DNA of 64,000 nt from UBA2402 sp044371005 (GTDB lineage Bacteria > Planctomycetota > Phycisphaerae > Phycisphaerales > UBA1924), in assembly GCA_044371005.1 (NCBI GenBank), contig JBILUL010000003.1, forward strand, positions 21,125-85,124, written 5' to 3'. Each line of letters opens with the position of its first letter. Within the stretch, counting starts at the first letter, position 1. Below are positions 53,286 to 62,573 of the stretch, in pieces. Position numbers and translations under genes: made by a program. The notes below the pieces were generated by a model, which was not told the origin of the DNA, searched no databases, and saw nothing but the letters and a program-made list of their open reading frames with translations.

Positions 53286-55286
53286 TCATTCCTCGAGGTA
53301 GGTGTAGCCTTCGAGGCCATCGTCGTAGAACTTGAGAAGGCTCTTGCCTTCGCCAAGCGTGAGACGACCCTGACGGCACGCGGCCTCGATGTCAAGACGC
53401 ATGGCGCGCTTGAGGTCCTCGGGGTCGTACTGCACGTACTTGAGGACTTCCTCGACGGTGTCGCCTTCGATGACTTCCTCGATCTCCCATTCGCCGCTTT
53501 CATCCACGCCGATGTGCACCGCGTGGGTATCGCCCAGCAGGTTGTGCAGATCGCCCAGAATCTCCTGGTAGGCTCCCAGCAGGAAGACACCCAGGTAATA
53601 CGGCTCAACGCCCGCGGCTTCGCCGGGCAGTTCCTTCACTTCGTGCAGTTCAAGGATCTTCTTGTCGACACGCTTGTCAACGAAGTGATCGATCTTGCCA
53701 TCCGAGTCGCAGGTAATGTCGGCGAGAATGGCGCGGCGCGTGGGCTCTTCGTTGAGCCGATGGATCGGACAGATCGGGAAGAGCTGATCGATGGCCCATG
53801 AGTCGGGCATGCTCTGGAAAAGGGAGAAGTTGCAGAAGTAGATGTCCGAGAGCAGTTCGGGGAGCGCCTCGAAATCCTCGGGCAGTTCACCCTTCTTGTT
53901 GCAGATGGCGATGATCTTGTGGCCGGTGGCCCAGAAGAGCTGTTCCGCCGCGGCACGCATCGAGAGGCTCATGTAGCCCAGGCTGAAAAGGCTCATCGCC
54001 TCATCGCGTGCCTGCGTGGCATCGTGGAAGCATTCCTTGATGTTGCGATCAGAGACGTTGTTGTAGCAATCCAGCAGATCGGTGAGGGGCTGAGGAACCT
54101 CGCCGGAGCGGGAGTTCTCCGCGGCCATCGCGGAGTTGATGACGTTCATGTCGGGCGATGCCTCGAAGCGGCTGGTGCCCAGGACATCGATCACGAGCAC
54201 GCTTGAGTACGCCACCATGGCGCGGCCCGACTCGCTGAAGATCGTGGGATGGGGCACGCCGGCGTCATCGCAGACGCCCTTGATGCGGTAGACGACGTCC
54301 GCCGCGTACTCCTGGACGGAGTAGTTGATGGAGCTGGACCAGGCAGACTGACTGCCGTCGTAGTCGACGCCCATGCCGCCGCCGATATCGAGCATCGTGA
54401 GCCCCGCGCCCATCTTGTGCAGTTCGCAGTAGACGTGCGTGAGCTCGTTGATGGCGTTCTTGAGCACGCGAATGTCGTAGAGCTGGCTGCCCACGTGGCA
54501 GTGGATGAGGTTCAGGCAGTCGAGCATGTCGTGCTGCTTGAGGTACTCCACAGCCTTGAGCACTTCGCTCACGAACAGACCGAACTTGCTGCGAACGCCC
54601 GCCGAGCCTTCCCAGCGGCCCGCGCCGCGAGCCGAGAGCTTGACGCGAAGACCGATCTTGGGACGAACGTTGTACGCCTTGGCGTGCTTGACGATCAGTT
54701 CCAGTTCGCTGAACTTCTCAACGACCGGGATGATGTTGCGACCGAGCTTGGTGGCGAGGATGACGGTCTCGATGAACTCGCTGTCCTTGAAGCCGTTGCA
54801 GATGATCGGCATGCCGTTCACGCCGGGGCCGCCCGCGACGGCGGAAAGACCCAGGACGGCGAGGAGCTCGGGCTTGCTGCCGGCTTCAAGACCGAAGTTG
54901 AGTTCGACGGCGAGGCTGGCGATCTGCTCACAAATGTGACGCTGCTGATTCACCTTGATCGGGTAGATGCACGAATACGCGCCCTTGTAGCTCTGCTCGG
55001 CGATGGCATCGTCGAAGGCCTTGCGGATCTCCTTGAGCCGGTGCGTCAGCAGGTCGTTGAAGCGAAGGAGCACCGGCGTGTGCACGCCGCGTTCCTTGAG
55101 CCCCTGCACCACCTCGTGCAGATCGATCTGCTTGGCGGGATCCTTGCCGGGCATGACCGTGGCATTACCCGCGGCATTGACGCCCACGTAGCCCTTGCCC
55201 CAATCGGAAATTCCGAAGAGCTGGACCGAATCGCTGGCATTCCATTGACCGTGCAGGAACGAAGTACGAGCAGAGATTGTGGCCAT
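53286..55286 (-). CDS. speA: Biosynthetic arginine decarboxylase
   Basis: A 666-residue PLP enzyme converting arginine to agmatine for polyamine synthesis. N-terminal family marks are clear (SDSVQLFGISDWGKGYVGVNAAGN, PVLLRFNDLLTHRLKEI, YSCIYPIKVNQQRHICEQI with the PLP Lys), followed by LEAGSKPELLAVL, HCHVGSQLYDIRVLKNA, GGGMGVDYDGSQSAWSSSINYS and ESGRAMVAYSSVLVIDVLG. The length equals that of E. coli SpeA. No agmatinase or agmatine deiminase gene is adjacent. Confidence 0.96.
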   Translation of the reverse strand: MATISARTSFLHGQWNASDSVQLFGISDWGKGYVGVNAAGNATVMPGKDPAKQIDLHEVVQGLKERGVHTPVLLRFNDLLTHRLKEIRKAFDDAIAEQSYKGAYSCIYPIKVNQQRHICEQIASLAVELNFGLEAGSKPELLAVLGLSAVAGGPGVNGMPIICNGFKDSEFIETVILATKLGRNIIPVVEKFSELELIVKHAKAYNVRPKIGLRVKLSARGAGRWEGSAGVRSKFGLFVSEVLKAVEYLKQHDMLDCLNLIHCHVGSQLYDIRVLKNAINELTHVYCELHKMGAGLTMLDIGGGMGVDYDGSQSAWSSSINYSVQEYAADVVYRIKGVCDDAGVPHPTIFSESGRAMVAYSSVLVIDVLGTSRFEASPDMNVINSAMAAENSRSGEVPQPLTDLLDCYNNVSDRNIKECFHDATQARDEAMSLFSLGYMSLSMRAAAEQLFWATGHKIIAICNKKGELPEDFEALPELLSDIYFCNFSLFQSMPDSWAIDQLFPICPIHRLNEEPTRRAILADITCDSDGKIDHFVDKRVDKKILELHEVKELPGEAAGVEPYYLGVFLLGAYQEILGDLHNLLGDTHAVHIGVDESGEWEIEEVIEGDTVEEVLKYVQYDPEDLKRAMRLDIEAACRQGRLTLGEGKSLLKFYDDGLEGYTYLEE

Positions 55287-55913
55287 CGGCGGAGTGTCTT
55301 ATCGTTGAAAGTGCGTGCAACTTGCGGGTCTGCCATTGCTCGTGTGGGCGAGTGGCAACCGGAACAGACATGCTGAACAACGAACCGACGAAGAGCGTTG
55401 CCCCTCACGCAGCAACCGACTCATCGCATGGTTTGTGCTCGGACGTCCCCGCGCCTTCCTGCCGGTTGCGTACGCCGATCCGTAGCACATCGCATCACCA
55501 CCACGCGACGGCCCGGTTCACCACGCCATGAGTATACAAGGGTCGCGACATCGACGACGCGTCCGGACCCCAGTTTGGCCTCACGCTTTCGCACGCCGCG
55601 TCACGGCGCAACTGACAGGATCTCCCCCACTTCGATCCGCCCGCGGCACATGCCGCTTCGACGCCGGGTCACCGATGCCTTCGGCCCCGAACGGTCCGGC
55701 CCAACCTACGCGGCTTGAATCTGGCAAGATGACCGTCCACCTCGCCAGTCGCTGGCCAGATCCGAGGACTCTGGATCGCGACCGCGTCCCCTCGACACGG
55801 GGGCCTGGCCGCGGCAGGGGTGCCGCGGGAGGGGCGGGCCAGCCAAAGCTCCCGGCCACCATCTCCCCCTGCAGTGTCCTACCATACTGGTTCACCCGAT
55901 AGAGATTCAACTT
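55287..55913. other. 627-base region with no supported gene
   Basis: It lies between speA (minus) and the YfgM-like gene (plus). I see a TATACT on the minus strand at 55531-55536 about 245 bases before speA, and GC-rich inverted fragments near 55795-55830. No coding sequence with family likeness, tRNA, SRP RNA, tmRNA or RNase P core was recognised. Confidence 0.45.
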
Positions 55914-56783
55914 ATGGACCAAAGGCAAGCTCAGATCCGTGAACGCGCCGGCCTTGAAGAAGGCCGGCTCAACGAAGACTTCATCGAGTTCCTCCGTACC
56001 TACGGGGTGTGGCTCCTGTTGATCGCTGCGGTCGTCGGCGGCGGCACCTCCGCCAAGCGCTGGTGGGACACGCAGCAGGCCAATAAGGTCGATAACGCCT
56101 TTGGCGAACTCGAATCCGCCCGCGCAGCCGGCGAAAACTCCAGCCCCGACAGCATCGCGGCGGTCGCGGACACCGTTGGCTCCACCCGTGCGGTGGGGAT
56201 TCTGGCCCGTCTCGACGCGGCAGACCTGTACCTCTCCGCGGTCCGCCGCGGCATCAAGGCGGGTGCCAAGGTCGATGGCGAGGGCAAGCTCGAAGCCGCC
56301 GACGACGTTCTGACCCCCGAGGTCCGGACTGACTACCTGAACAAAGCCGCGGCACTCTACCAGCGGGTTCTGGACGAAACCCAGAACAACCCGACCCAGA
56401 AGCTCGCGGCGGTCGGTTCCGTTTTCGGGCTCGCCGCGGTCGCTGAGAGCAATCGCGACTTCGACAAGGCCAAGACCTTCTACGGCCAGATCGAGCAGAT
56501 GGTCGCTGGAACGCCCTTTGAGATTCAGGGTGCGGTGGCCAAGGAGCGTGCGGCGAAGCTTGACGGCCTCAAGAGCCTTCCGACGCTGATGCCCAAGGCT
56601 GACCTCCCCCAGATCGCGGCACCTGAACCGGCCCCTGTCGCGGTTCCGCCGATCCCGACCGAATCGACTCCCATCCAGCTTGAGCCGGTCGCACCGCCTG
56701 TGGCGGTTCCCCCGGTCCAGCCTCCGGTCACTCCCCCGCCCGCGGACGGTCAGCCGACCACCCCGCCTGCCCAGCCCAAGTGA
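55914..56783 (+). CDS. YfgM/TPR-type membrane-anchored protein
   Basis: A 289-residue protein with a cytoplasmic N-terminus (EEGRLNEDFIEFLRTYGVWL), one membrane helix (about 31-47) and a TPR-like exported domain (ADLYLSAVRRGIKAG, AALYQRVLDETQNNPTQKLAAVGSVFGLAAVAES, DKAKTFYGQIEQM), the layout of YfgM-like SecYEG-associated proteins. The last 70 residues are a Pro/Val-rich tail (PPIPTESTPIQLEPVAPP). The gene is followed by a strong terminator (56855-56890) ahead of the pseudouridine synthase. A role in protein secretion quality control is inferred. Confidence 0.75.
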   Translation: MDQRQAQIRERAGLEEGRLNEDFIEFLRTYGVWLLLIAAVVGGGTSAKRWWDTQQANKVDNAFGELESARAAGENSSPDSIAAVADTVGSTRAVGILARLDAADLYLSAVRRGIKAGAKVDGEGKLEAADDVLTPEVRTDYLNKAAALYQRVLDETQNNPTQKLAAVGSVFGLAAVAESNRDFDKAKTFYGQIEQMVAGTPFEIQGAVAKERAAKLDGLKSLPTLMPKADLPQIAAPEPAPVAVPPIPTESTPIQLEPVAPPVAVPPVQPPVTPPPADGQPTTPPAQPK

Positions 56784-56854
56784 TGCTGGGTTGGTGACCA
56801 GGACGCGGCAGACTGGAACGCGATTGAGTTGATCGATCGTGGCGTCAGAGAATC

Positions 56855-56899
56855 AGCGAGTCGCCCGCGATTGAACGCCGGCGACTCGCTTTGTTTTTG
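56855..56899 (+). terminator. Rho-independent terminator behind the YfgM-like gene
   Basis: A perfect 11-bp stem, AGCGAGTCGCC (56855-56865) with GGCGACTCGCT (56880-56890), with a 14-base loop, is followed by TTGTTTTT. Confidence 0.9.
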
Positions 56900-56931
56900 G
56901 TTCGCCCGATCCTGCAGCGAAGAATGAGCCC

Positions 56932-58236
56932 ATGACCCAACGCGGAGCCTCCCATCCTCAGCGCGGAGCCAACTCAAAGCGGCCCGAGCGGCACCCTGCG
57001 CCCGAAGAGGAAGCAGAACTCGACATCGCATCCGCGAACGGGTTCGTGCTGCCCGGTGGGCGTGTGGATGGGGAGGCGATGCGCAAGGCGCTCGAAGCCG
57101 CGTCGGAGTCGGGCATCGAGGATGATGGCGAGCTTCGGCGGGTGACGTTCTCGCTCCGCCGCGACTTGCAGAAGCGGCTTGATAAGTACCTGACCGATCG
57201 CATCACCTTCATGAGCCGCACGCAGCTGCAGCGGCTGATTGATGAAGGTGGCGTTCTGGTGAATCAGCGCATTCCAAAGGCTTCGACGGTGCTGCGCCTT
57301 CACGATGTGGTGGAGGTTGTGGTGCCGCCGCCGCCGAGCACTGAGATCATCCCGGAGAACATTCCGCTGGATGTGATCTACGAGGATGATGCGCTGGTGG
57401 TCATCAACAAGGGCCCGGACATCATCGTGCATCCCGCGCGTTCGAATCTGCGGGGCACGATGGTGAATGCACTGGCGTACCACTTCCGCAATAACCCGGC
57501 CTCGGGCGGGATGCTCTCGAAGGTGGGTAAGGAGTTTGCACGCCCTGGTGTGGTGCACCGGCTCGATCGCAACACGAGTGGCTGCATTGTCTTTGCGAAG
57601 CAGGATGAGACGCACTGGAAGCTGGGGCATCAGTTCGAGCATCGCCGCGTGGACAAGCGATACATTGCGCTCGTGCACGGCAAGGTGGAGCCCAATGTGC
57701 AGGTGATTGATGTGCCCATCGGCCCGCATCCTTCGCGTGAGAAGGGGTATCGGGAGATGTATGTGGTGCGGCATGATGAGCTGGGGAAGAATGCCGTGAC
57801 GATCTGCCGCGTGAGAGAGCGGTACAAGATCGATGAGAAGTACTTGAAGGGCAACCGCAGCGGAGCCGCGGCGGACACCCCCCACTACACGCTGGTGGAG
57901 CTTGAACTCAAGACGGGCCGCACGCACCAGATCCGCGTACACCTCTCGCACCTTGGCTGGCCGATCGTGGGCGATGATCGCTACGGCGGGCGGCCGCTCT
58001 TTGATGCCAGCGGCAAGGAAATGATCTCGCGGCAGGCTTTGCACGCGTGTCTGCTGGGGATTGAGCATCCGATGCGTCAGGAGCACATGGTGTTCACGGC
58101 GCCGATCCGGGGCGAGTTCGCCGCGGCGGTGAAGACGCTGCGTGAGATGAGTCTTGCGGTTGGGGATGCGGCGACGGGGGGCTTGCGGGTGGAGAGCCCG
58201 GGGGCGACAGTGGATCTGGATAAGGCCTGCCCGTAA
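56932..58236 (+). CDS. RluA-family pseudouridine synthase (RluD-type)
   Basis: A 434-residue RNA pseudouridine synthase. An S4 domain is at about residues 80-125 (LDKYLTDRITFMSRTQLQRLIDEGGVLVN), and the catalytic motif HRLDRNTSGCIVFAK carries the Asp nucleophile. LELKTGRTHQIRVHLSHLGWPIVGDDRYGG is the family's later conserved block. An acidic N-terminal extension of about 75 residues and a C-terminal tail make it longer than E. coli RluD. The target (probably large-subunit rRNA) is inferred. Confidence 0.92.
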   Translation: MTQRGASHPQRGANSKRPERHPAPEEEAELDIASANGFVLPGGRVDGEAMRKALEAASESGIEDDGELRRVTFSLRRDLQKRLDKYLTDRITFMSRTQLQRLIDEGGVLVNQRIPKASTVLRLHDVVEVVVPPPPSTEIIPENIPLDVIYEDDALVVINKGPDIIVHPARSNLRGTMVNALAYHFRNNPASGGMLSKVGKEFARPGVVHRLDRNTSGCIVFAKQDETHWKLGHQFEHRRVDKRYIALVHGKVEPNVQVIDVPIGPHPSREKGYREMYVVRHDELGKNAVTICRVRERYKIDEKYLKGNRSGAAADTPHYTLVELELKTGRTHQIRVHLSHLGWPIVGDDRYGGRPLFDASGKEMISRQALHACLLGIEHPMRQEHMVFTAPIRGEFAAAVKTLREMSLAVGDAATGGLRVESPGATVDLDKACP

Positions 58237-58336
58237 CGGGCCAATGCACGTGCTCCGTCGCCGAAGGTGGCTTCCAATCCCATGTCGCATCGCAGCCGGG
58301 ATTCGTCCTCCGCCAAGGCCGCCCTCGCACCATCGA

Positions 58337-59566
58337 TCAGTCGTCATCCTTGTTGCGAAGCTCGCCCAACTTGCGGATCTGCGGGATGCCAAGTGCCACC
58401 AGCGCGACCACCACGAGCGTTCCGATGCCGCCGCTCACCACGCTCACCACCGGGCCGAAGAACTGCGCGACCAGGCCCGACTCAAACGCGCCCAGTTCAT
58501 TGGAACTCTCGATGAAGACACTGTTCACGCTCGACACGCGTCCGCGGAGGTTCGAGGGCGTGCGCACCTGAACCAGCACGTGACGGATGACGACCGAGAT
58601 GTTGTCGACTGCGCCGCCGATGGCAAGACAGGCAACGCTGAGCACGATGTTGGTGCTGAGCCCGAAGACAATCGTTGCAACGCCGAACGCGGCAATCGAC
58701 CAGAGCAGCGCGGGGCCCGCGCGGCGGAACGCGGGGCGATGGGCCAGCACCAGAGCCATGAGGAACGCGCCAAGATAGGGTGATGCCCGAAGCACACCGA
58801 GCCCGAAAGCATCGGTCTGCAGGATGTCCTTGGCGTAGATCGGCAGCATTGCCGTGGCTCCACCAAGGAGCACCGCGAACATATCGAGCGTGATCGCGGC
58901 GAGAATCGTCTTCTCATTCCACAGGTGCGAAATGCCCGCCGTCACGCTGCGCCAGGCCCAGGGCTCTGTTTGCTTTGAAGAAAGCCGCGGGTGAAGCGTC
59001 ATGGCCAGCACCGCGAAGACCGCACATCCGATGGCCGTGAGTGCATAGACAAGCCACGCGGTGCCTGTCTGTCGGATGATATAGCCAGCGAGCAAGGGCC
59101 CGGTCAGCGCGGAGAACTGAAAAACGCCGCTGTTCCAGGCCGTGGCATTGTGGAAGTCCTCGGGCGGGACCAACTGCGGAACCAGCGTGGCACGCGAAGG
59201 ACCATTGAAGACACGGGCGCACCCGCTGAGCACCAGCAGTGCGTACGTGATCCACAGCGGAGCCTGAAAGGCTGAAGCACAGGCCAGCCCGACCATCACC
59301 AGCGCAAAGGCCCACTGCGTGATCGCCAGCACCTTGCGTCGATCCAGCGTGTCAATCAGATGCCCGGCGGGCAGCGCGAGCGCGATCACGGGCAACGCAC
59401 GGGCTAGCCCGACATACCCCAGATTCATCGCACTGCCGGTGCGCTCGTAGATCTCCCACCCCACCGCCATGCCGAGCATCTGCAGCGCGGTGGACGACAC
59501 GACAAAGCCCGCGGCGAACCGCCGGTAGTCTGTATGCCGAAGTGCCGCGTAGGCGTCGTGTTGCAT
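58337..59566 (-). CDS. Major facilitator transporter (MFS_3/EntS-like)
   Basis: A 409-residue polytopic membrane protein of the MFS_3 type. The start MQHDAYAALRHTDYRRF is typical for this branch, followed by GLARALPVIALALPAGHLIDTLDRRKVLAITQ (the A-loop), GPSRATLVPQLVPPEDFHNATAWNS and GNLRGRVSSVNSVFIESSNELGAFESGLVA-type ending (PSNLRGRVSS). EntS-like exporters move siderophores or drugs; no such biosynthesis is nearby, so substrate is unknown. Confidence 0.88.
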   Translation of the reverse strand: MQHDAYAALRHTDYRRFAAGFVVSSTALQMLGMAVGWEIYERTGSAMNLGYVGLARALPVIALALPAGHLIDTLDRRKVLAITQWAFALVMVGLACASAFQAPLWITYALLVLSGCARVFNGPSRATLVPQLVPPEDFHNATAWNSGVFQFSALTGPLLAGYIIRQTGTAWLVYALTAIGCAVFAVLAMTLHPRLSSKQTEPWAWRSVTAGISHLWNEKTILAAITLDMFAVLLGGATAMLPIYAKDILQTDAFGLGVLRASPYLGAFLMALVLAHRPAFRRAGPALLWSIAAFGVATIVFGLSTNIVLSVACLAIGGAVDNISVVIRHVLVQVRTPSNLRGRVSSVNSVFIESSNELGAFESGLVAQFFGPVVSVVSGGIGTLVVVALVALGIPQIRKLGELRNKDDD

Positions 59567-59966
59567 GCGAAGCAGGCCTGACCAATCTCTTCAACCAAAG
59601 CAGTGCAGATGCACCAATCCGGGGTTTCCGTCAGAAGGAGCTGCCTTCAGGACCGAGAACCCAGCCGTGTGAATCAAGCGGCCATACTACGCCGCGGGAG
59701 GCGTTGGCGGGCCTGTCCGGCTGCTCGAGGGAAAGGGCTCAATGTGATTCCCACGACGACCCCGTCGGGGTCGGGGGTATCACGCTATCGCCTTCCGGTG
59801 GTGTCGTCGCAGAGCCGACGACACCACCGGCTACGCTCGGTCGAGCCCTTGCGGGCTGTACAGCAAGAGCTCCAACCACCGTGATGCAGCGCGAGTTGTT
59901 CATCCACGGATGCGGGCTTGGAGCATGCGTTCGCCGTGGTGCCACGATATCGATTGACGTCCGCAC
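59567..59966. other. 400-base intergenic region with inverted repeats
   Basis: The region lies between the mqnE stop and the MFS start (both minus). Its right half holds the palindrome at 59795-59830, a short CGACCC/GGGTCG hairpin near 59757-59775 and an AGCCC/GGGCT hairpin near 59847-59861. No gene is supported. Confidence 0.55.
59795..59830. repeat. Perfect 15-bp inverted repeat
   Basis: CCGGTGGTGTCGTCG and its exact complement flank the loop CAGAGC. There is no T-run on either side. It could be a REP-like interspersed palindrome or a 3'-end stabilising hairpin; with one copy visible, family status is unknown. Confidence 0.7.
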
Positions 59967-61370
59967 TCACCCGATGCGCCAGGACTTGCCGTCGCGCAGC
60001 ACACGTCGATAGAGCGTGTCGCGTTCCACCGGCTCAAAGCCGGCCTCGCGAATGGCCTTCTGCAGGGTCCAGACGTTCACTTCCTGGTGCGTCGATGCGC
60101 CGCCGACCTTGGTGATGTCGTACCAGACGACGGTGCCATCGATGTCATCCGCGCCGCTCTCGAGCATGATCTGCGCCATCGGCAGCGTCTGCATGATCCA
60201 GAAGGCCTTGACGTGCGGGAAGTTGTCGAGCATCAGGCGAGCCACCGCCAGCGTGCGGTAGTTCTCAAGGCCCGAGGGGCCCGGCAAGTGTTCGAGTTCA
60301 CAGCCATCGGGGAAGAATGGCAGCGGGATGATCGTCTGGTAGTAGCCGGTCGCGGGCGTTGCATTCCCGGCGCCTGCCCCGAAGACCTTGTGTTCGGGAA
60401 GGACGGTGCCGGGGCGAGTGAGCGTGATGGCGGGTGTGCTGCCCCCTTCGTGCCCGGTGTAGCCCAGGTGTCCATCACCCTCCGCCGCGGCGGACTCTTC
60501 AGCCTTCACCCCGTCATACCCCAGCGCGAGCAGCGCTTCATCCTGCGCACGCCGCAACATGTCCATGTGCGTCAGGCGATCATGACGCGTCTCGATGTGG
60601 CCATAGAGCATCGTCGCATTGGTGTTGAGGCCCAGCGAGTGCGCCACGCGATGCACATCCAGCCACACATCGCTGCGGATCTTGCCCTTGTACGCCTCAT
60701 CATGCACGCGATCGTCGAAGACTTCCGCGCCGCCGCCGGGAAGCGAGTCAAGGCCCGCCTTCTTGAGTTCACTCAGCACGAAGCGAATGCCCTCGATGCG
60801 AGCCTGCCGCCCCTCTTCACCCACCAGATTCGCGCCCTTGTAGACCTTGGCGATCTTTGCCAGGTGCACCACTTCCACGGCAGTGAAGGCCTTCACGTGG
60901 AGCTGGCTTCCCATCTCCCGAGCGGTGTCGTGGATGGTTGAGACCAGATCGGTGTAGTAGCTGAACGGCAGATACGGGTGCAGCCCGCCCACCGAGTGCA
61001 TTTCAGTCGCGCCGCCTTCAACGGCTTCGCGCACCTGCGCCTTCACATACTCCATGTCGCGCGTGTACGCGCCTTCATCATCCTTCTTGCGATAGAACTC
61101 GCAGAACTTGCACGAGAGCGCACAGACATTGCTGTAGTTGAGGTGCCGGTTGATGTTGTAATAGGCCCGGTTGCCATGCAGGCGACGCCGCACCAGGTCC
61201 GCCAGTTCAATCACCGTCCACAGGTCCGGCGTTTCAAAGAGCAACTCACCATCGGCGAGGCTCAGCCGCTGACCGGCGAGGACCTTGGCACGGATGGCAT
61301 CGAGGCGCCGATCCTGACGGGGAAGAGACGGAGGGGTTGCCGCGAGAGTCGTCATGAGTACTGCCTGCAT
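59967..61370 (-). CDS. mqnE: Aminofutalosine synthase (radical SAM), menaquinone futalosine pathway
   Basis: A 467-residue radical-SAM enzyme. The [4Fe-4S] motif CALSCKFC (Cys83, 87, 90) follows NRHLNYSNV, and HSVGGLHPYLPF, HVKAFTAVE, AGLDSLPGGGAEVF, DVHRVAHSLGLNTNATMLYGHIE and GADDIDGTVVWYDITKVGGA are family marks. Residues about 281-343 (EESAAAEGDGHLGYTGHE onward) are a Gly/Ala-rich insertion of about 60 residues before the IIPLPF block, and a shorter insertion is near 175-192. Start is ATG 61370 or 61355. The other futalosine genes are not in the window. Confidence 0.9.
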   Translation of the reverse strand: MQAVLMTTLAATPPSLPRQDRRLDAIRAKVLAGQRLSLADGELLFETPDLWTVIELADLVRRRLHGNRAYYNINRHLNYSNVCALSCKFCEFYRKKDDEGAYTRDMEYVKAQVREAVEGGATEMHSVGGLHPYLPFSYYTDLVSTIHDTAREMGSQLHVKAFTAVEVVHLAKIAKVYKGANLVGEEGRQARIEGIRFVLSELKKAGLDSLPGGGAEVFDDRVHDEAYKGKIRSDVWLDVHRVAHSLGLNTNATMLYGHIETRHDRLTHMDMLRRAQDEALLALGYDGVKAEESAAAEGDGHLGYTGHEGGSTPAITLTRPGTVLPEHKVFGAGAGNATPATGYYQTIIPLPFFPDGCELEHLPGPSGLENYRTLAVARLMLDNFPHVKAFWIMQTLPMAQIMLESGADDIDGTVVWYDITKVGGASTHQEVNVWTLQKAIREAGFEPVERDTLYRRVLRDGKSWRIG

Positions 61371-61504
61371 CGTGCCGAGGCCGCCACGCGCACACGCGGG
61401 CCGCCACTTTCACCAACTTCTGAAATCTTTGGAAGCTACATCGGCGAAATCCACTGGATACGGGCTCAGCCGGGGGTAATGCTGGGGGAAAATGGAGGGG
61501 CGCT

Positions 61505-62443
61505 TCAGCGCTGCCACAATCCGCAGGCCGCCTGCACCATCACCGCCACCTTCGCGGCGGTACTGAGCCTCGCCCGCCCCCGCACACACACCATCGGATT
61601 CGCCTCGATCTGGTCCAGCACCCGCTGGTAGATCCGCGTCATCGCCCAGAGCGACCCTGCACACTCAGGAACCACCAGATGCTCCAACCCCACCGACGCT
61701 TCATACTCGCGCCGCGCCAGACCACACATCGTCCGAATCAGCGCTTCACACGCCAGAGGCCGCTCCCAGCGAACCAGATCCTCAAGCCCCAGGTCGAACT
61801 GATGCAACAGCTCGGTGGCCACATAGCAGCGAGGCATCGTCTCTTCATCACCGCCCTGCGCATCGACGCCGATGTCGCGCAGAATGTTGGTGAGTTGAAA
61901 GGCCCGTCCCCTCGCCGCGGCCATCGTGAGTGCACCGGCGCGGGTGGCATCATCCTGCACGCCCCAGATCGCCATGCATGTCTCGCCGACCGTCCCCCCC
62001 ACGCGATAGCAGTACCCGAGCATCTGCTCGATGGACTCGTAGCCATGGTGATGGACATCTTCTTCCATGCCCCGCAGCATGTCGAGCAGCCACGCGGGAT
62101 CGATCGGGCATGATCGCACCGCCGAGCGAAACGAGGGCCAGAAGCCCGAATCCGTCGGCGCGTTGGGCTCGGATGAGAGTGCATCGTGGGTGTTGTCGCA
62201 CAATCGCCGCAGTGCCGCTTCACGTGCCGCGGCGTTGGGCGCGGTATCGATCTCATCATCCACATACCGCATCCACGCATAGCAGGCATAGAGGTGACAC
62301 CGGCGATCCGGCGGCGTCAGACGCATGCCGTAGTAGAAGTTGCGGGCCTTCTGCCGCACGATCGAAGCGCAGAGGGCATCGCTGGCTGTCAGTGCCGCGG
62401 CGGAGACATCGGAGTATCTGGCAGCACTCTTCACGCGGGCCAT
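61505..62443 (-). CDS. Squalene/phytoene synthase family protein
   Basis: A 312-residue isoprenoid head-to-head condensing enzyme. The first Asp-rich motif is YVDDEIDTA, the second is LTNILRDIGVDAQGGDEETMPR, and CYRVGGTVGETC is the conserved middle block. It resembles HpnC/HpnD-type or phytoene synthases; without the partner genes hpnD/hpnE or a desaturase, the product (squalene, hydroxysqualene or phytoene) is open. The second motif reads LRDIGVD where LRDxxED is common. The ATG at 62443 (MARVKSAARYSD) was preferred to the one at 62476 because it begins closer to the family's N-terminus. Confidence 0.85.
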   Translation of the reverse strand: MARVKSAARYSDVSAAALTASDALCASIVRQKARNFYYGMRLTPPDRRCHLYACYAWMRYVDDEIDTAPNAAAREAALRRLCDNTHDALSSEPNAPTDSGFWPSFRSAVRSCPIDPAWLLDMLRGMEEDVHHHGYESIEQMLGYCYRVGGTVGETCMAIWGVQDDATRAGALTMAAARGRAFQLTNILRDIGVDAQGGDEETMPRCYVATELLHQFDLGLEDLVRWERPLACEALIRTMCGLARREYEASVGLEHLVVPECAGSLWAMTRIYQRVLDQIEANPMVCVRGRARLSTAAKVAVMVQAACGLWQR

Positions 62444-62573
62444 GATACGAGCCACCTCTCCGGCAGTTCGCCACACGCACCCAATGTCATCCCACCAGCC
62501 AATGAATCAATGCAACCACGCCCAAGGTCTCCCTTGGCCGAATGAGCAACTGGGCAGCAGCGAGTTTTTGAGA

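Noticed and set aside
55398..55902. Several short frames in the gap before the YfgM-like gene
   Set aside because: Arg/Pro/Ser-rich composition in all frames, no ribosome site and no family likeness.
56974..58392. 472-residue open frame opposite the pseudouridine synthase
   Set aside because: His/Arg-rich composition and complete overlap with a gene bearing the HRLDRNTSG motif mark it as a shadow.
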